From: Fibrella aestuarina BUZ 2
GTDB lineage: Bacteria; Bacteroidota; Bacteroidia; Cytophagales; Spirosomataceae
NCBI RefSeq assembly: GCF_000331105.1
Contig: NC_020054.1
Span: 5,955,815-6,019,814 of the forward strand
DNA: 64,000 bases
Direction of reading: 5' to 3'
The first letter of the stretch is position 1, and every line of letters begins with the position of its first letter. The notes beneath the pieces are model-generated. The model searched no databases and was not told where the DNA came from. It saw nothing but the letters and a program-made list of their open reading frames with translations. This document shows, piece by piece, positions 28,770 through 38,155 of this stretch. Made by a program: the position numbers and the translations under genes.

Positions 28770-30139
28770 AGGATTTTCTGAAACGACTGGACCTGATGCG
28801 GCTGGCGCTGGGTATGTTTATCGTACTCGACTCCTACCCGTTGGGCTTTTTCTTCAAAGAAGTCGTCAAGATTCCGTTGCCATCAGAGGTATTCACGGCC
28901 GGGTTCATCCTGTTCGGGATGGTGCTGATGGTGCACAAAACGTTTCTGAAAACGTTTTACCGGGTCAACACGCCCGTCTTTTTCGCCGTCATGGCCTTTC
29001 TGGGTACGTGTCTGCTTTATGCCTTCATGTTCAATGAAGTAGGTTTAGCGGAGCGTAACAAAGACATGGTCTATTACGCCTTCGTGATCGGCTATATGTT
29101 TCTGCTGATCTGTCTGCCCAACGAAGTCGCCCGCGAAGTGGCCTTTGTGGGCGCCATGTTTACGCTGGTGTCTAACCTGGCGCTGGTTTATTCGCTCATT
29201 GTCGATCCCGAATGGACCATCGGCCAACGGGCCGCCATTCAATACGGCGAGCCGGGCATGCGGACGGGTAACCCCCACGTTTTTGCCCGAAATGCACAGA
29301 TCGGGATTGTGTGCTCGCTGCTGTGGGCCTACCGACCCAACCAGAACGCCATTTTTAAGATTCTGGGCATTGGGTTGGTCATCTTCAACGTCATCATTAT
29401 CATGCTGACGTTCAGTAAAGCGGCCATTCTGGCCACCACCATGACTGCCGTCATTTACATGGCGGCCAATCTGCACCGCACCAGCCCGCGCAAAGTGATG
29501 CAGGTACTGATTAGCCCCACGTCGCTGATCATCCTGGCCCTGCCCTTTGTCGGTTTCTTTGTCTTTATCTCGATGCGGCCCGACATCTGGGACATTATCC
29601 TGGCCTACGGAGACATGATTTACGAGCGGTTCAGCGAGAATATCCTGGCCTTGCTGGGGCTGGAATCAGAAGCCGCAGGCGGCGCGGCCGAGCTAGACGT
29701 ATCATCAGCCAACCGGGCGCTCAGCGTCGATTATACGATCAACGTTATCACTGATGTGCCCTACAAGTTGCTGCTGGGCTTCGGCTACAAAACGTTTTAC
29801 ATGGACGTACCGCTGCTCGAAGCGTTGATCAATCAGGGTATTTTTCCGTTCCTGATCTACGCATTCGTCTTCTATCGCCTTTGGAAAGACTGCCTGACGG
29901 TGGCTTATCGGGGTGGGCAGAATGATGTAGAGTCGCTGTGGGCCTACTGCTTTTTCCTCTTCTTTGCCAGCTACCTGTTTGCGGGGCGGCCTTACGAAAT
30001 GGCCGTATTCCACCCGTTGTGTCTCTTTGCCCGGTTCGTCAACATCTATTATCCGCCCGAACTGGCGCCCGGCTACACCGATCAGCCACCCGTAGCCATC
30101 GACGAGCCCGACACGGCGGTAGCCCTTCAACCCGCCTGA
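28766..30139 (+). CDS. O-antigen polymerase/ligase-like membrane protein (Wzy/WaaL type)
   Basis: A 457-residue inner-membrane protein with about 11-12 hydrophobic segments and one larger periplasmic loop (about 290-340, after GDMIYERFSENILALLGL). That plan and its place among glycosyltransferases fit Wzy polymerases and O-antigen ligases, which cannot be separated by sequence alone. An ABC exporter is present in the same locus, so a Wzy polymerase would be unexpected and ligase or EPS polymerase are both open. It overlaps the GT2 gene before it by four bases and ends 7 bases before the next. Confidence 0.7.
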   Translation: MKDFLKRLDLMRLALGMFIVLDSYPLGFFFKEVVKIPLPSEVFTAGFILFGMVLMVHKTFLKTFYRVNTPVFFAVMAFLGTCLLYAFMFNEVGLAERNKDMVYYAFVIGYMFLLICLPNEVAREVAFVGAMFTLVSNLALVYSLIVDPEWTIGQRAAIQYGEPGMRTGNPHVFARNAQIGIVCSLLWAYRPNQNAIFKILGIGLVIFNVIIIMLTFSKAAILATTMTAVIYMAANLHRTSPRKVMQVLISPTSLIILALPFVGFFVFISMRPDIWDIILAYGDMIYERFSENILALLGLESEAAGGAAELDVSSANRALSVDYTINVITDVPYKLLLGFGYKTFYMDVPLLEALINQGIFPFLIYAFVFYRLWKDCLTVAYRGGQNDVESLWAYCFFLFFASYLFAGRPYEMAVFHPLCLFARFVNIYYPPELAPGYTDQPPVAIDEPDTAVALQPA

Positions 30140-30146
30140 TGCCACC

Positions 30147-31313
30147 ATGCGGGTACTGATTGTTCATAACATTTTGTGGGCGCATTATAAGTCGCTGCTG
30201 TTCGGCCGCCTTGCGCAGCAGTTCGGGGCTGAAGACACGTTGCTGGTCATTCAACTGGCCCTCACCGAAGGGCATCGGAAAGGGCTGGGTATGCCCGACG
30301 CCACGTCGGTAGGCTACCCGTTTCAGGTGTTGCACAATGGCTCACTCGACGAACTACCGTTGACGCAGCGCATCAGTCGTCTTATCAAAGCGGCCTTTGC
30401 CTTCCGCCCCGATGTGGTGTTGCTGACGGGGTACTACGACCCGGCCCAACTCCTGCTGGGTACGTTGCTGAAACTGCGTGGCTGCCGGGTGGTATTGCAA
30501 AACGAATCCACGGCGCTCGACAACCCCCGTACGGGCTGGCGCGAACAGCTCAAAGCCGCTTTCATACGCCGTTGTGACGGTATCTTTTGCTTCGGCACCC
30601 GTGCCGCCGATTATATGATCCAACTCGGGGCCGACCCGCGCCGGATTCTAGTGCGCAACAATGCCGTAGTCGACAATCAGTTGCTTGCTCAAACCCACGC
30701 CGCCAGTTTGCCACAACGGCAGGCGCAACAGACAGCCCTGGGCTTGAAGCCCCGCAACCTGATCTACGTGGGTCGGCTCATCGATATCAAGAACCTGGCA
30801 GCCTTGCTCAACGCCTTTGCCGCCGCTCACCAGACCATCCCATCAGACATGGCCGACGAGTGGGGGCTGATCCTGCTGGGCGAAGGCGATCAGAAAGCCC
30901 TTTTACAGGCGCAGGCTGCCCAACTGGGGCTGGCCGAACGCGTCGTTTTTCTGCCCGGCTGCGACTGGCGCGACGTACCCCGCTACCTGGCGCTGGCCGA
31001 TGTATTTGTGCTGCCCAGCCTATCGGAGCCCTGGGGGTTGGTCGTCAACGAGGCGATGGCCTGCGGCCTGCCGGTGCTGGTGTCGGACCGGTGCGGCTGC
31101 GCGGTCGATCTGGTGCGCGACGGCCAAAACGGCTATACCTTTGCACCCGACGTACCTGAGCAGCTTCCCGAACGGCTTAGGCAGTTGCTCGCCGCCTCGA
31201 CCGACGAACGTGACCGGATGGGGCGTGAATCAGTCCGATTGGTGGCACCTTTCGACCCCGACCGCGTCGGCAGGGCGATGTATGACGCCTTAAAACAAGT
31301 CAGTGGCCGTTAG
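30147..31313 (+). CDS. Glycosyltransferase family 4 (GT-B)
   Basis: A 388-residue GT-B enzyme. Start MRVLIVHNILWAHYKSLL; donor domain from about residue 195 with LIYVGRLIDIKNLAALLNAF, LGEGDQKALL, and FVLPSLSEPWGLVVNEAMAC, which contains the EX7E motif. It is the middle of a tightly packed run (7 bases before, 19 after). Acceptor and donor unknown. Confidence 0.9.
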   Translation: MRVLIVHNILWAHYKSLLFGRLAQQFGAEDTLLVIQLALTEGHRKGLGMPDATSVGYPFQVLHNGSLDELPLTQRISRLIKAAFAFRPDVVLLTGYYDPAQLLLGTLLKLRGCRVVLQNESTALDNPRTGWREQLKAAFIRRCDGIFCFGTRAADYMIQLGADPRRILVRNNAVVDNQLLAQTHAASLPQRQAQQTALGLKPRNLIYVGRLIDIKNLAALLNAFAAAHQTIPSDMADEWGLILLGEGDQKALLQAQAAQLGLAERVVFLPGCDWRDVPRYLALADVFVLPSLSEPWGLVVNEAMACGLPVLVSDRCGCAVDLVRDGQNGYTFAPDVPEQLPERLRQLLAASTDERDRMGRESVRLVAPFDPDRVGRAMYDALKQVSGR

Positions 31314-31332
31314 TGCCGTTGACCGATCCCGC

Positions 31333-32502
31333 ATGAGAATTCTACACATCTGTGCCTATACCTGGTCGATTGGTGGCCCTGCCCGCGTCATCTACGACCA
31401 CGCGGCCGTAGCCGTGGTGCAGGGGCATCAGATCGACATTTTAAGCCCACAGTCGCCAGACGATAAGTCGTACCCCGCACCGGATGGGGTGCGGGTATTT
31501 CCCGTGTACCGGACGCCGCCCGTCAGCCGGTTCTTCCGGGAGTTTTCGGTCGACTTGTATCGGTTTCTCAAAGCGCATCTGCACGAATACGACCTGATTC
31601 ACTGCCACGGCCTCTGGCATTTCGGGAGCATTGCACCCTTTCTACTCGACAAGCGCGTGGCCAAGGTGGTTACCATTCATGGCGTGCTCGACCGCTGGGC
31701 CGTGCAGCATAATCAGTGGAAAAAGACGATCATGGACGTGCTGATGCAGAAACGCCTGCTCGAACGCGCCGATCTGATTCACCTCATCAGCCCCGACGAA
31801 CAGGACGACCTGCTGCGGTACCTGGGGCATCGTCACCCGCGCGTGGCGCTGATTCCAAACGGCATCCCCACCGCCGATTTTGCGCAGTTGCCGCCCCGGG
31901 GTACGTTCCGCCGGCAGGTTGGCCTGACCGCCGAGCGACCGATGGTGCTGTTTATGAGCCGGTTGCACGTCAAAAAAGGACTCGACATTCTGCTCGATGG
32001 CTTTGCCCGATACGCCCGCCAACACCCCGACGTGCAGTTGATACTGGCGGGTCCCGACGATAGCTATCAGGCTACCGCTGAGGCGTTTATTCGGGAACAT
32101 CAGTTGGACAATCAGGTTAAGGTTGTCGGGATGCTGACGGGCGAGACTAAGAAAGCCGCGCTGGCCGACGCCGATCTGTTTGTGCTGCCCTCTTATTCGG
32201 AAGGGTTTTCGATGGCGGTGCTGGAAGCCATGGCGGCGGGTGTGGCCTGCCTGGTGTCTGACCGCGTAGGCTTCGAGCAGGCCATTCGCGAGACCAACGC
32301 TGCCTGCCTCACCGACACGACCGCCGAGGCCGTTGCCCAAAACCTCGATAAGGTGCTGAGTGACGCTACCTACCGGCGGCAACTTGCCCAGAATGGGCAG
32401 CAACTGGTTCGCCAGCGGTACGACATCAGCATCGTAGCCAACCAGTTACTGGCTGCTTACGCCTCCGTTCTGGCCCCTAAACCGCAACTAACCCACCCAT
32501 AA
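31333..32502 (+). CDS. Glycosyltransferase family 4 (GT-B)
   Basis: A 389-residue GT-B enzyme. Start MRILHICAYTWSIGGPARVI; donor domain with VLFMSRLHVKKGLDILLDGF, LILAGPDDSYQ and FVLPSYSEGFSMAVLEAMAA (EX7E). ATG 31333 gives the usual glycine-rich loop at the right distance; an in-frame GTG at 31303 lies inside the preceding gene. It follows another GT4 gene by 19 bases, but the two are diverged and not obviously recent duplicates. Confidence 0.9.
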   Translation: MRILHICAYTWSIGGPARVIYDHAAVAVVQGHQIDILSPQSPDDKSYPAPDGVRVFPVYRTPPVSRFFREFSVDLYRFLKAHLHEYDLIHCHGLWHFGSIAPFLLDKRVAKVVTIHGVLDRWAVQHNQWKKTIMDVLMQKRLLERADLIHLISPDEQDDLLRYLGHRHPRVALIPNGIPTADFAQLPPRGTFRRQVGLTAERPMVLFMSRLHVKKGLDILLDGFARYARQHPDVQLILAGPDDSYQATAEAFIREHQLDNQVKVVGMLTGETKKAALADADLFVLPSYSEGFSMAVLEAMAAGVACLVSDRVGFEQAIRETNAACLTDTTAEAVAQNLDKVLSDATYRRQLAQNGQQLVRQRYDISIVANQLLAAYASVLAPKPQLTHP

Positions 32503-32560
32503 CGTACACAGTCAACGTACCTGGCCCGAATCGTCCCCCACTTCATCAGTCCGTTTACCA

Positions 32561-33697
32561 ATGCCCGACGCGCCCCTTTCTTCCTCGACACCCATCACCC
32601 CCGCGCAGGCCCACACGGGCGTTCGGGTGGGTGCCAATCGGCGGCAATTGCAAACCATTCAGGCGGCGCGGGGCGTGGCAGCGCAGACGGTCGTGGCGTT
32701 TCACCTGACCATGTTCGTGAGCGAATCATACGCCAAAACCGCGCTTTGGGGAAGCTTATTCGAGCGCGGCTTCGCCGGGGTAGACTTGTTCTTCGTGATC
32801 AGCGGCTTCGTCATCGTCTATACCAGTCAGGAGTACATCGATCGGCCCGGTCAGCTACGTACCTACCTGACCAAGCGGTTCGTGCGCGTTTATCCCATGT
32901 ACTGGCTGTCAGTGTTGGGCATGACGGCCCTGATGGTGCTTAGCTATCTGGCGGGCGGGCCGGCGGTCCGTAACAGCATTGATAGCCAATGGCCCAACCT
33001 CACCACGTTCCTGCTCACGCCCTACCACAAAATCCTCAACGGCGTCAGTTGGAGCCTGAGCTACGAACTCTTCTTTTACCTGCTTTTCGCCTGCCTGATC
33101 GTGTCGCGGCGGCTGTGGGTGGTGCCGGTGCTATTCCTGTTGGGTAGCCTCTACGTCACCGTCACGCAGTCGTATTTCGTGCCGGGCGAGACGCCGGTGA
33201 TCCGTTATTTCTGGTTTAGCCCGCTCAACGTCGAGTTTGCGCTGGGGGCCATCGTGGGCGTTTGGTTTACGCGCCGCCCGCCGCAGTTGTGGCTGGGTAC
33301 GTTGCTGGGTACGCTGGGGCTGGTGTGGCTTTTCGCCCTGCCCAATACCCTCAACGAATACCTGTCGCAGCGGCTCGGCCATTACGGTATAGCCAGCTTC
33401 CTGCTGCTAACGGGTCTGCTCACGCTCGAACATGCCTTTACGCTCAAATTGCCCCGCTGGATGGTCCTTACTGGCGACGCCTCGTACGTCATCTACCTAG
33501 TCCATCTACCGGCCATGCTGTTTTTCAGCCGCCTGATTGTACGGCTGTTTCCGGCCTACACACCAACGGTTTCGCTGCTGTGCCTTTCCTTTGTGGTTGG
33601 TATTACGCTGCTGAGCATTGGTATTCACCGCTGGATCGAAAAGCCGCTGATGCGTTCGCTTACCGCCCGCCTACTTCCCAAAACACGTCCATCATGA
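32561..33697 (+). CDS. Acyltransferase 3 family membrane protein (OafA-like)
   Basis: Inner-membrane protein of 378 residues that probably transfers an acyl group (often acetyl) to a sugar of the glycan. It has about ten hydrophobic segments and the family start QTIQAARGVAAQTVVAFHL with the conserved Arg and His, then RGFAGVDLFFVISGFVIVYT. The first 28 residues are a polar Ser/Thr/Pro-rich leader. Its stop overlaps the next start by four bases (ATGA). Confidence 0.88.
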   Translation: MPDAPLSSSTPITPAQAHTGVRVGANRRQLQTIQAARGVAAQTVVAFHLTMFVSESYAKTALWGSLFERGFAGVDLFFVISGFVIVYTSQEYIDRPGQLRTYLTKRFVRVYPMYWLSVLGMTALMVLSYLAGGPAVRNSIDSQWPNLTTFLLTPYHKILNGVSWSLSYELFFYLLFACLIVSRRLWVVPVLFLLGSLYVTVTQSYFVPGETPVIRYFWFSPLNVEFALGAIVGVWFTRRPPQLWLGTLLGTLGLVWLFALPNTLNEYLSQRLGHYGIASFLLLTGLLTLEHAFTLKLPRWMVLTGDASYVIYLVHLPAMLFFSRLIVRLFPAYTPTVSLLCLSFVVGITLLSIGIHRWIEKPLMRSLTARLLPKTRPS

Positions 33698-34629
33698 ACG
33701 GCTTGTCCGTAATCATACTTACCCACAACGAAGAAAAGCACATCGGCCGCTGCCTAGACAGCCTGCGGCCCCTGACCACCGATATCTTCATCGTCGACTC
33801 GTTCTCGACCGACCGAACCGTGGAGATTGCCCGGTCGATGGGGGCTACGGTTGTGCAAAACCCCTGGACGACCTACGCCGTTCAGTTCAACTACGGTATC
33901 ACCCACACGCCGTTTAAAGGCACCTGGCTGATGCGCATGGATGCCGACGAGTATGTGTTGCCGGAACTGGCCGACGAGATCAATCAGCGGCTGTCTACGC
34001 TCCCGACCGACGTCAGCGGGGTGTATGTGAAACGGCGGGTTATGTTTATGGATCGCTGGATCCGGCACGGCGGCTACTACCCCATCTGGCTGTTGCGGCT
34101 GTGGCGGCAGGGACAGGGTATCTGCGAACAGACCTGGATGGACGAGCACATCCGCCTCACCGACGGCCCTAACAAGGAGCCCGCCAAAACAATCCAGTTT
34201 GCGCACGATCTGGTCGATCATAACCTGAACGACCTCACCTGGTGGACCAACAAGCACAACCATTACGCTACCCGTGAGGTCATCGACCTGCTGAACATCC
34301 GCTACAACTTCGACCAGACGGTTCGGGTTACGCCCAAGCTGTTTGGTACGCAGGAACAACGCAAGCGCTACCTGAAAGAGAAATACGCCTCGCTGCCCCT
34401 CTTCACTCGTCCGATCGCTTATTTCCTGTTTCGCTACATCGGGCAGTTGGGTTTTCTGGATGGCCGCAAGGGGTTTGTGTGGCATTTCCTGCAAGGCTTG
34501 TGGTATCGCTTTCTGGTCGATGCCAAGCTCATGGACGTCTATAACCGGGCGGGCCGCGACAAAGCCGACCTGATCGACTATTTCAAACGGGAACATGGAA
34601 AAGACCTCACCGCTGGCATCCGGGGCTAA
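33694..34629 (+). CDS. Glycosyltransferase family 2 (WaaE/KdtX-like)
   Basis: GT-A enzyme of 311 residues resembling the LPS-core beta-glycosyltransferases WaaE/KdtX: LSVIILTHNEEKHIGRCLDS, DIFIVDSFSTDRTVEIA, the metal motif in WLMRMDADEYVLPEL, and a helical C-terminus with an amphipathic segment (FYRFLVDAKLM-like). ATG 33694 overlaps the acyltransferase stop; a longer open frame from 33262 lies wholly inside that gene. The 3' end overlaps the wcaF-like gene by 35 bases. Confidence 0.87.
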   Translation: MNGLSVIILTHNEEKHIGRCLDSLRPLTTDIFIVDSFSTDRTVEIARSMGATVVQNPWTTYAVQFNYGITHTPFKGTWLMRMDADEYVLPELADEINQRLSTLPTDVSGVYVKRRVMFMDRWIRHGGYYPIWLLRLWRQGQGICEQTWMDEHIRLTDGPNKEPAKTIQFAHDLVDHNLNDLTWWTNKHNHYATREVIDLLNIRYNFDQTVRVTPKLFGTQEQRKRYLKEKYASLPLFTRPIAYFLFRYIGQLGFLDGRKGFVWHFLQGLWYRFLVDAKLMDVYNRAGRDKADLIDYFKREHGKDLTAGIRG

Positions 34630-35194
34630 CGTACCTAGCGGCAGCAGCGGCCGTACCGATCTGGCGCGTTACGACAACAGCTGGTACAACCCCGGCCCGC
34701 GCTGGAAAATCCTGACATGGCACTTTATCAACGCCTGGTTGTTTAACTCATATGCCCCCCTACCAGCTGGGCTCAAAGTGCGCCTGCTGCGCTGGTTTGG
34801 GGCTACCGTGGGGCAGGGCGTGTTGATCAAGCCGGCCGTCAACATCAAATACCCGTGGCTGCTGACCATTGGCAACCACGTCTGGATTGGTGAAAACGTC
34901 TGGATCGATAACCTCACCCAGGTCACGCTGGGCGATCATGTCTGCCTCTCACAGGGCGCCATGTTGCTGACCGGCAACCACAATTACAAAGTATCAACAT
35001 TTGACCTGATCGTTGGGGCTGTCACGCTGGAGGCGGGCGCCTGGATCGGGGCCAAAGCAACCGTTTGCCCGGGTGTACACGTCGGCTCACACGCCATTCT
35101 GGCGGTGAATTCGGTAGCCACCCGGAACCTCGATCCGTATACGATCTACCAGGGCAACCCGGCAGTGGCGGTACGGAAACGGGAAATTCAGTAA
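34595..35194 (+). CDS. WcaF-like colanic-acid-type acetyltransferase
   Basis: Hexapeptide-repeat O-acetyltransferase of 199 residues that probably acetylates a sugar of the surface glycan. It shows the family core NSWYNPGPRWKILTWHFINA, then the left-handed helix (GQGVLIKPAVNIKYPWLLTI, GNHVWIGENVWIDNL) with the catalytic His in GNHNYKVSTFDLI. The start overlaps the preceding glycosyltransferase by 35 bases; residues 1-22 are a polar extension, so a later start cannot be excluded. Two bases separate it from the next gene. Confidence 0.87.
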   Translation: MEKTSPLASGANVPSGSSGRTDLARYDNSWYNPGPRWKILTWHFINAWLFNSYAPLPAGLKVRLLRWFGATVGQGVLIKPAVNIKYPWLLTIGNHVWIGENVWIDNLTQVTLGDHVCLSQGAMLLTGNHNYKVSTFDLIVGAVTLEAGAWIGAKATVCPGVHVGSHAILAVNSVATRNLDPYTIYQGNPAVAVRKREIQ

Positions 35195-35196
35195 CC

Positions 35197-35961
35197 ATGA
35201 ACGTCTCTATTATCACGGTCGTCTACAACGGTGCCGACACCATCGCCGAAGCCATCGACTCGGTGCTGGCGCAAACGTACCCGGCCATCGAATACATTGT
35301 CGTGGATGGCGGCTCAACCGACGGCACGCAAGCCATTGTGGCGGGTTATGGTGACCGCATTAGCCGGTTTGTGTCGGAACCAGACGAAGGTCTGTATGAC
35401 GCCATGAATAAAGGGGTCCGGATGGCCACGGGCGATGTGATCGGCATTCTGAACGCCGATGATCTGTACCGCCACCCTGACGTGATCAGCCGGGTTGTCG
35501 AGACGTTTGCCCAGTCGGGAGCCGATGCCGTTTATGCTGATCTGGTGTATGCCGATCGGACGAACCCTGACCGGGTTACCCGCTACTGGCAAGCGGGCGA
35601 TTACACGCCCGGTGCGTTTCTGCGTGGCTGGATGCCGCCGCACCCCACGTTCTTTGTTCGGGCAACGGTGTACCGGCAGTACGGTTATTTTTCCACGGAA
35701 TTACGCTCCGCTGCCGATTACGAATTGATGCTTCGCCTGATTCACAAACATCAGATACGCGTGGCTTATCTGAAAGAGGTAACGGTGGTGATGCGCATGG
35801 GCGGGGTTAGTAACAGTAGCCTGCAAAATCGCATTCGAGCTAATCGGGAAGACCGGTTGGCATGGCAATTGAATCAATTGAAACCTAGTTGGTTTACACT
35901 GTGGCTCAAACCATTACGTAAAATTGGGCAGTTTTACCGCTCAATAAGCCCAACCAGTTAA
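35197..35961 (+). CDS. Glycosyltransferase family 2
   Basis: GT-A enzyme of 254 residues: MNVSIITVVYNGADTIAEAI, VVDGGSTDGTQAIV, FVSEPDEGLYDAMNKGVRMA, LNADDLY as metal motif, and WMPPHPTFFVRATVYRQYG. This is the WcaA/WcaE-like arrangement often seen with WcaF. ATG 35197 gives the family start two bases after the wcaF-like stop. Confidence 0.88.
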   Translation: MNVSIITVVYNGADTIAEAIDSVLAQTYPAIEYIVVDGGSTDGTQAIVAGYGDRISRFVSEPDEGLYDAMNKGVRMATGDVIGILNADDLYRHPDVISRVVETFAQSGADAVYADLVYADRTNPDRVTRYWQAGDYTPGAFLRGWMPPHPTFFVRATVYRQYGYFSTELRSAADYELMLRLIHKHQIRVAYLKEVTVVMRMGGVSNSSLQNRIRANREDRLAWQLNQLKPSWFTLWLKPLRKIGQFYRSISPTS

Positions 35962-36063
35962 TGAGTATTTGGTCTTGCCGTTTCGTTTAAAAGCACAATT
36001 TTTGTAACCCACTTGTGAGTTCACGCCGCTCAACCACTTGGAAAACGGGAAACCGATCTGTCT

Positions 36064-37284
36064 ATGAATCCTGATCTACTGATTGCCTACATTCAGCAAA
36101 AGCTAGGTGAGTCCGTCTTCCAGCAGGGCCTCTACTATGCGATTATGGCCTTTCTGGTGGCCTGCTTTGTAGCAATCGTTTCGGTACCAGTCGTGATCAA
36201 AATCACGGAACTGAAGGCCTTGATGGAAAAACCGGGCGAACGCCGGTCGCATACCGTACCAACGCCCACGTTTGGTGGTGTCGCCATATTCGCGGCGGTG
36301 CTCATCAGCTATTTTATCTGGCCAATCAACGGCGACCCTACCGATCTGTATTGCACGAACCTGTCGATTGTGGGCGCCGCCATCCTGTTCTTTATTGGCA
36401 TGAAAGATGATCTGGTCGGCATCGACCCGAACAAGAAGATTCTCTTTCAGTTGTTGAGCGCCAGCAGCCTTATTTTCCTGGGCAATCTGAAGCTCGACTA
36501 CCTCTACGGCATCATGGGGTTCCATCACATCACGGATGTGGTGAGCATTCTGCTGACCTGCTTCGTGTTTATCGCCCTCACCAATGCCATCAACCTCATC
36601 GATGGTATCGACGGCCTGGCGGGCGGCATCGCTACGATCGCCAGCCTGACGTTTGGCAGCTGGTTTCTGTTGTCGGAACACTACGCCATGGCCACGATGG
36701 CCTTTGCGCTGGCGGGTGGCCTGGTCGGCTTTCTCCGGTTCAACTTCTCGCGAACCAGCAAGATCTTCATGGGTAACACGGGCTCGCTGCTCATTGGCTT
36801 TTTTCTGGCCTTTTTTGCCGTACGCTTCGTCAACCTGAACGCCTCGTATCGCTTCGACCCGCGCAGCTTCTTCAACGCGCCCATCATCGCTATCGTGGTC
36901 CTGATCGTGCCGATCTTCGACACGTTGCGCGTGTTCATGGTGCGGGTGCTCAACGGCAAGTCGCCCTTCTCGGCCGATCGCAATCACATGCACCACATCC
37001 TGCTCGACAACGGTCTGTCGCACGCGGCCGCAACGGCGGTGCTTTGCGGCGCGTCGCTTGTCAACACGGTGCTGTTTCTGTTCCTGCACCGCAACATCTC
37101 CAATACGGCCTCGCTGATTATTCTGGTAGCGTCCTTTTTTGCTTACCTGCTCATCGGCTCCCTGCTCAAGATGCGGGCGGTCTACATGTCGACTCACCCA
37201 CGTCGGCGGATGGCGGCGCTACGGCGTGAGTTTCAGAACGCCATTACGGGGCGTGAAGGCCGCCGCCTGACTGACCTGCTCTAG
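36064..37284 (+). CDS. Undecaprenyl-phosphate sugar-1-phosphate transferase (WecA/TagO type)
   Basis: Polytopic enzyme (about 11 helices, 406 residues) that starts glycan assembly by moving GlcNAc-1-P or a similar group onto undecaprenyl phosphate. Family motifs: KPGERRSHTVPTPTFGGVAI, FFIGMKDDLVGIDPNKK with the Asp pair, NAINLIDGIDGLAGG, FMGNTGSLLIGF, and the His-rich cytoplasmic loop RNHMHHILLDNG. It is the last gene of the polysaccharide locus, 102 bases after the GT2 gene, and is followed by a perfect terminator-like palindrome. Confidence 0.9.
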   Translation: MNPDLLIAYIQQKLGESVFQQGLYYAIMAFLVACFVAIVSVPVVIKITELKALMEKPGERRSHTVPTPTFGGVAIFAAVLISYFIWPINGDPTDLYCTNLSIVGAAILFFIGMKDDLVGIDPNKKILFQLLSASSLIFLGNLKLDYLYGIMGFHHITDVVSILLTCFVFIALTNAINLIDGIDGLAGGIATIASLTFGSWFLLSEHYAMATMAFALAGGLVGFLRFNFSRTSKIFMGNTGSLLIGFFLAFFAVRFVNLNASYRFDPRSFFNAPIIAIVVLIVPIFDTLRVFMVRVLNGKSPFSADRNHMHHILLDNGLSHAAATAVLCGASLVNTVLFLFLHRNISNTASLIILVASFFAYLLIGSLLKMRAVYMSTHPRRRMAALRREFQNAITGREGRRLTDLL

Positions 37285-37295
37285 GGGTTGTTTTC

Positions 37296-37355
37296 TAGCC
37301 AACAAAAAAGCTGGGTACGTATCGCATGATACGTACCCAGCTTTTTTGTTGGCTA
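37296..37355. terminator. Perfect 28-bp palindrome, bidirectional terminator
   Basis: Arms 37296-37323 and 37328-37355 are exact reverse complements with a 4-base loop. A-runs and T-runs inside the arms give a T-tract on both strands. It lies between the convergent WecA-type and DUF2147 genes. Confidence 0.9.
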
Positions 37356-37360
37356 TATGG

Positions 37361-37777
37361 TTACTGCCCGGCCTGCGCCTGCCGGGTCAGAATCAAATCT
37401 TTACTGATAAAACGAACGCCCTTATATACGGTCGCAACCAGCGTGTTGGCATCGGTCAAGTGCATAACCACGTCGAACCGGGCCCCCGACGAGGGATGAA
37501 TCATGCTCCCCCCCTTCCACTCGTTATTCACGTAGGAGAGATCGGTCAGCACAATTTTGTTGCGAATGTTGCCATAGTTGGCAGCCGCACTGGCACTTAC
37601 TTCTGCCATCCGCCCGTAGTAGCGGCCGTTTTCGCGGTAAATCTCAACACAGGTTTGTTTCTTGGGAAACAGCCAACGACCCAGAATCCGATCAGCACCG
37701 GCGTCGGTCGATTGACCTGCCGTCGTGACCACAAAGCAGAGCAATAAGCAAAGTAGGGTTTTACTAATAAGGGCCAT
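37361..37777 (-). CDS. Exported DUF2147 family protein
   Basis: A 138-residue protein with a Sec signal peptide (KTLLCLLLCFVVTTAGQ) and the DUF2147 core: ILGRWLFPKKQTCVEIYREN, RYYGRMAEVSA, VLTDLSYVNNEWKGG. Members are small periplasmic or surface beta-rich proteins of unknown function. One of the two RNA-like elements described below ends 112 bases upstream of its start. It converges on the end of the polysaccharide locus. Confidence 0.8.
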   Translation of the reverse strand: MALISKTLLCLLLCFVVTTAGQSTDAGADRILGRWLFPKKQTCVEIYRENGRYYGRMAEVSASAAANYGNIRNKIVLTDLSYVNNEWKGGSMIHPSSGARFDVVMHLTDANTLVATVYKGVRFISKDLILTRQAQAGQ

Positions 37778-38155
37778 GTGATGAGTTTAACCGTGCTGAG
37801 CTGTAAACGGTTAGGGTATCGAAATTAGTTTCTTAAAAAACACGAATTAATCTACTAATAAAATAGATTTATCCTACGGTGAAGCCACAAAAAAGCCGTC
37901 GGAGAATCTCCGGCGGCTTTCCGCTTCTATCCACACCATTTCAGAGGTGGTCGTGCCGCAACAGGGTTGCGGTTACCGGCCTCTGATGTTCAACCTTCCC
38001 TTTGTAAAGGATCTTTATACAAAGCAGCGGTGGCGTTTGCCCCTACCACGTGTATGTCGTTGTTCAGAAAGCGGCTGTGACACCTGCTTGTAACGATAAC
38101 GCTGTTTCGGCAAAGCTATGCTCATCAACCTGGTTAAAAAATGATGAGAATTTGC
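37778..38155. other. 378-base gap between DUF2147 and the response regulator
   Basis: No gene seen. It holds an AT-rich stretch (37800-37880), the RNA-like element A at 37889-37990, and a stretch 37990-38155 with short repeats of CTTTG/CAAAG and no convincing coding frame. Confidence 0.6.
37889..37990 (-). ncRNA. Putative structured RNA element A (ends in a terminator)
   Basis: Read on the minus strand: an outer helix (37980-37986 with 37941-37947) enclosing a perfect 7-bp hairpin (37956-37972, 3-base loop), then the block AATGGTGTGGATA, then a terminator (stem 37892-37920, 13 of 14 paired, T-run at 37889-37894). The block plus the start of the terminator (37917-37941) match element B at 22 of 25 bases. 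It lies 112 bases upstream of the DUF2147 start and downstream of the response regulator. It could be a small RNA or a leader with attenuator. No clear promoter found for this copy. Confidence 0.5.

Noticed and set aside
33262..33693. N-terminal extension of the GT2 gene into the acyltransferase gene
   Set aside because: The region is fully used by the acyltransferase in another frame, and the GT2 family start lies at 33694 with an ATGA overlap.
34595..34629. 35-base overlap of WcaF-like and GT2 genes as a frameshift
   Set aside because: Both proteins look full length and the overlap only involves a variable N-terminal tail; a slightly later start would remove it.
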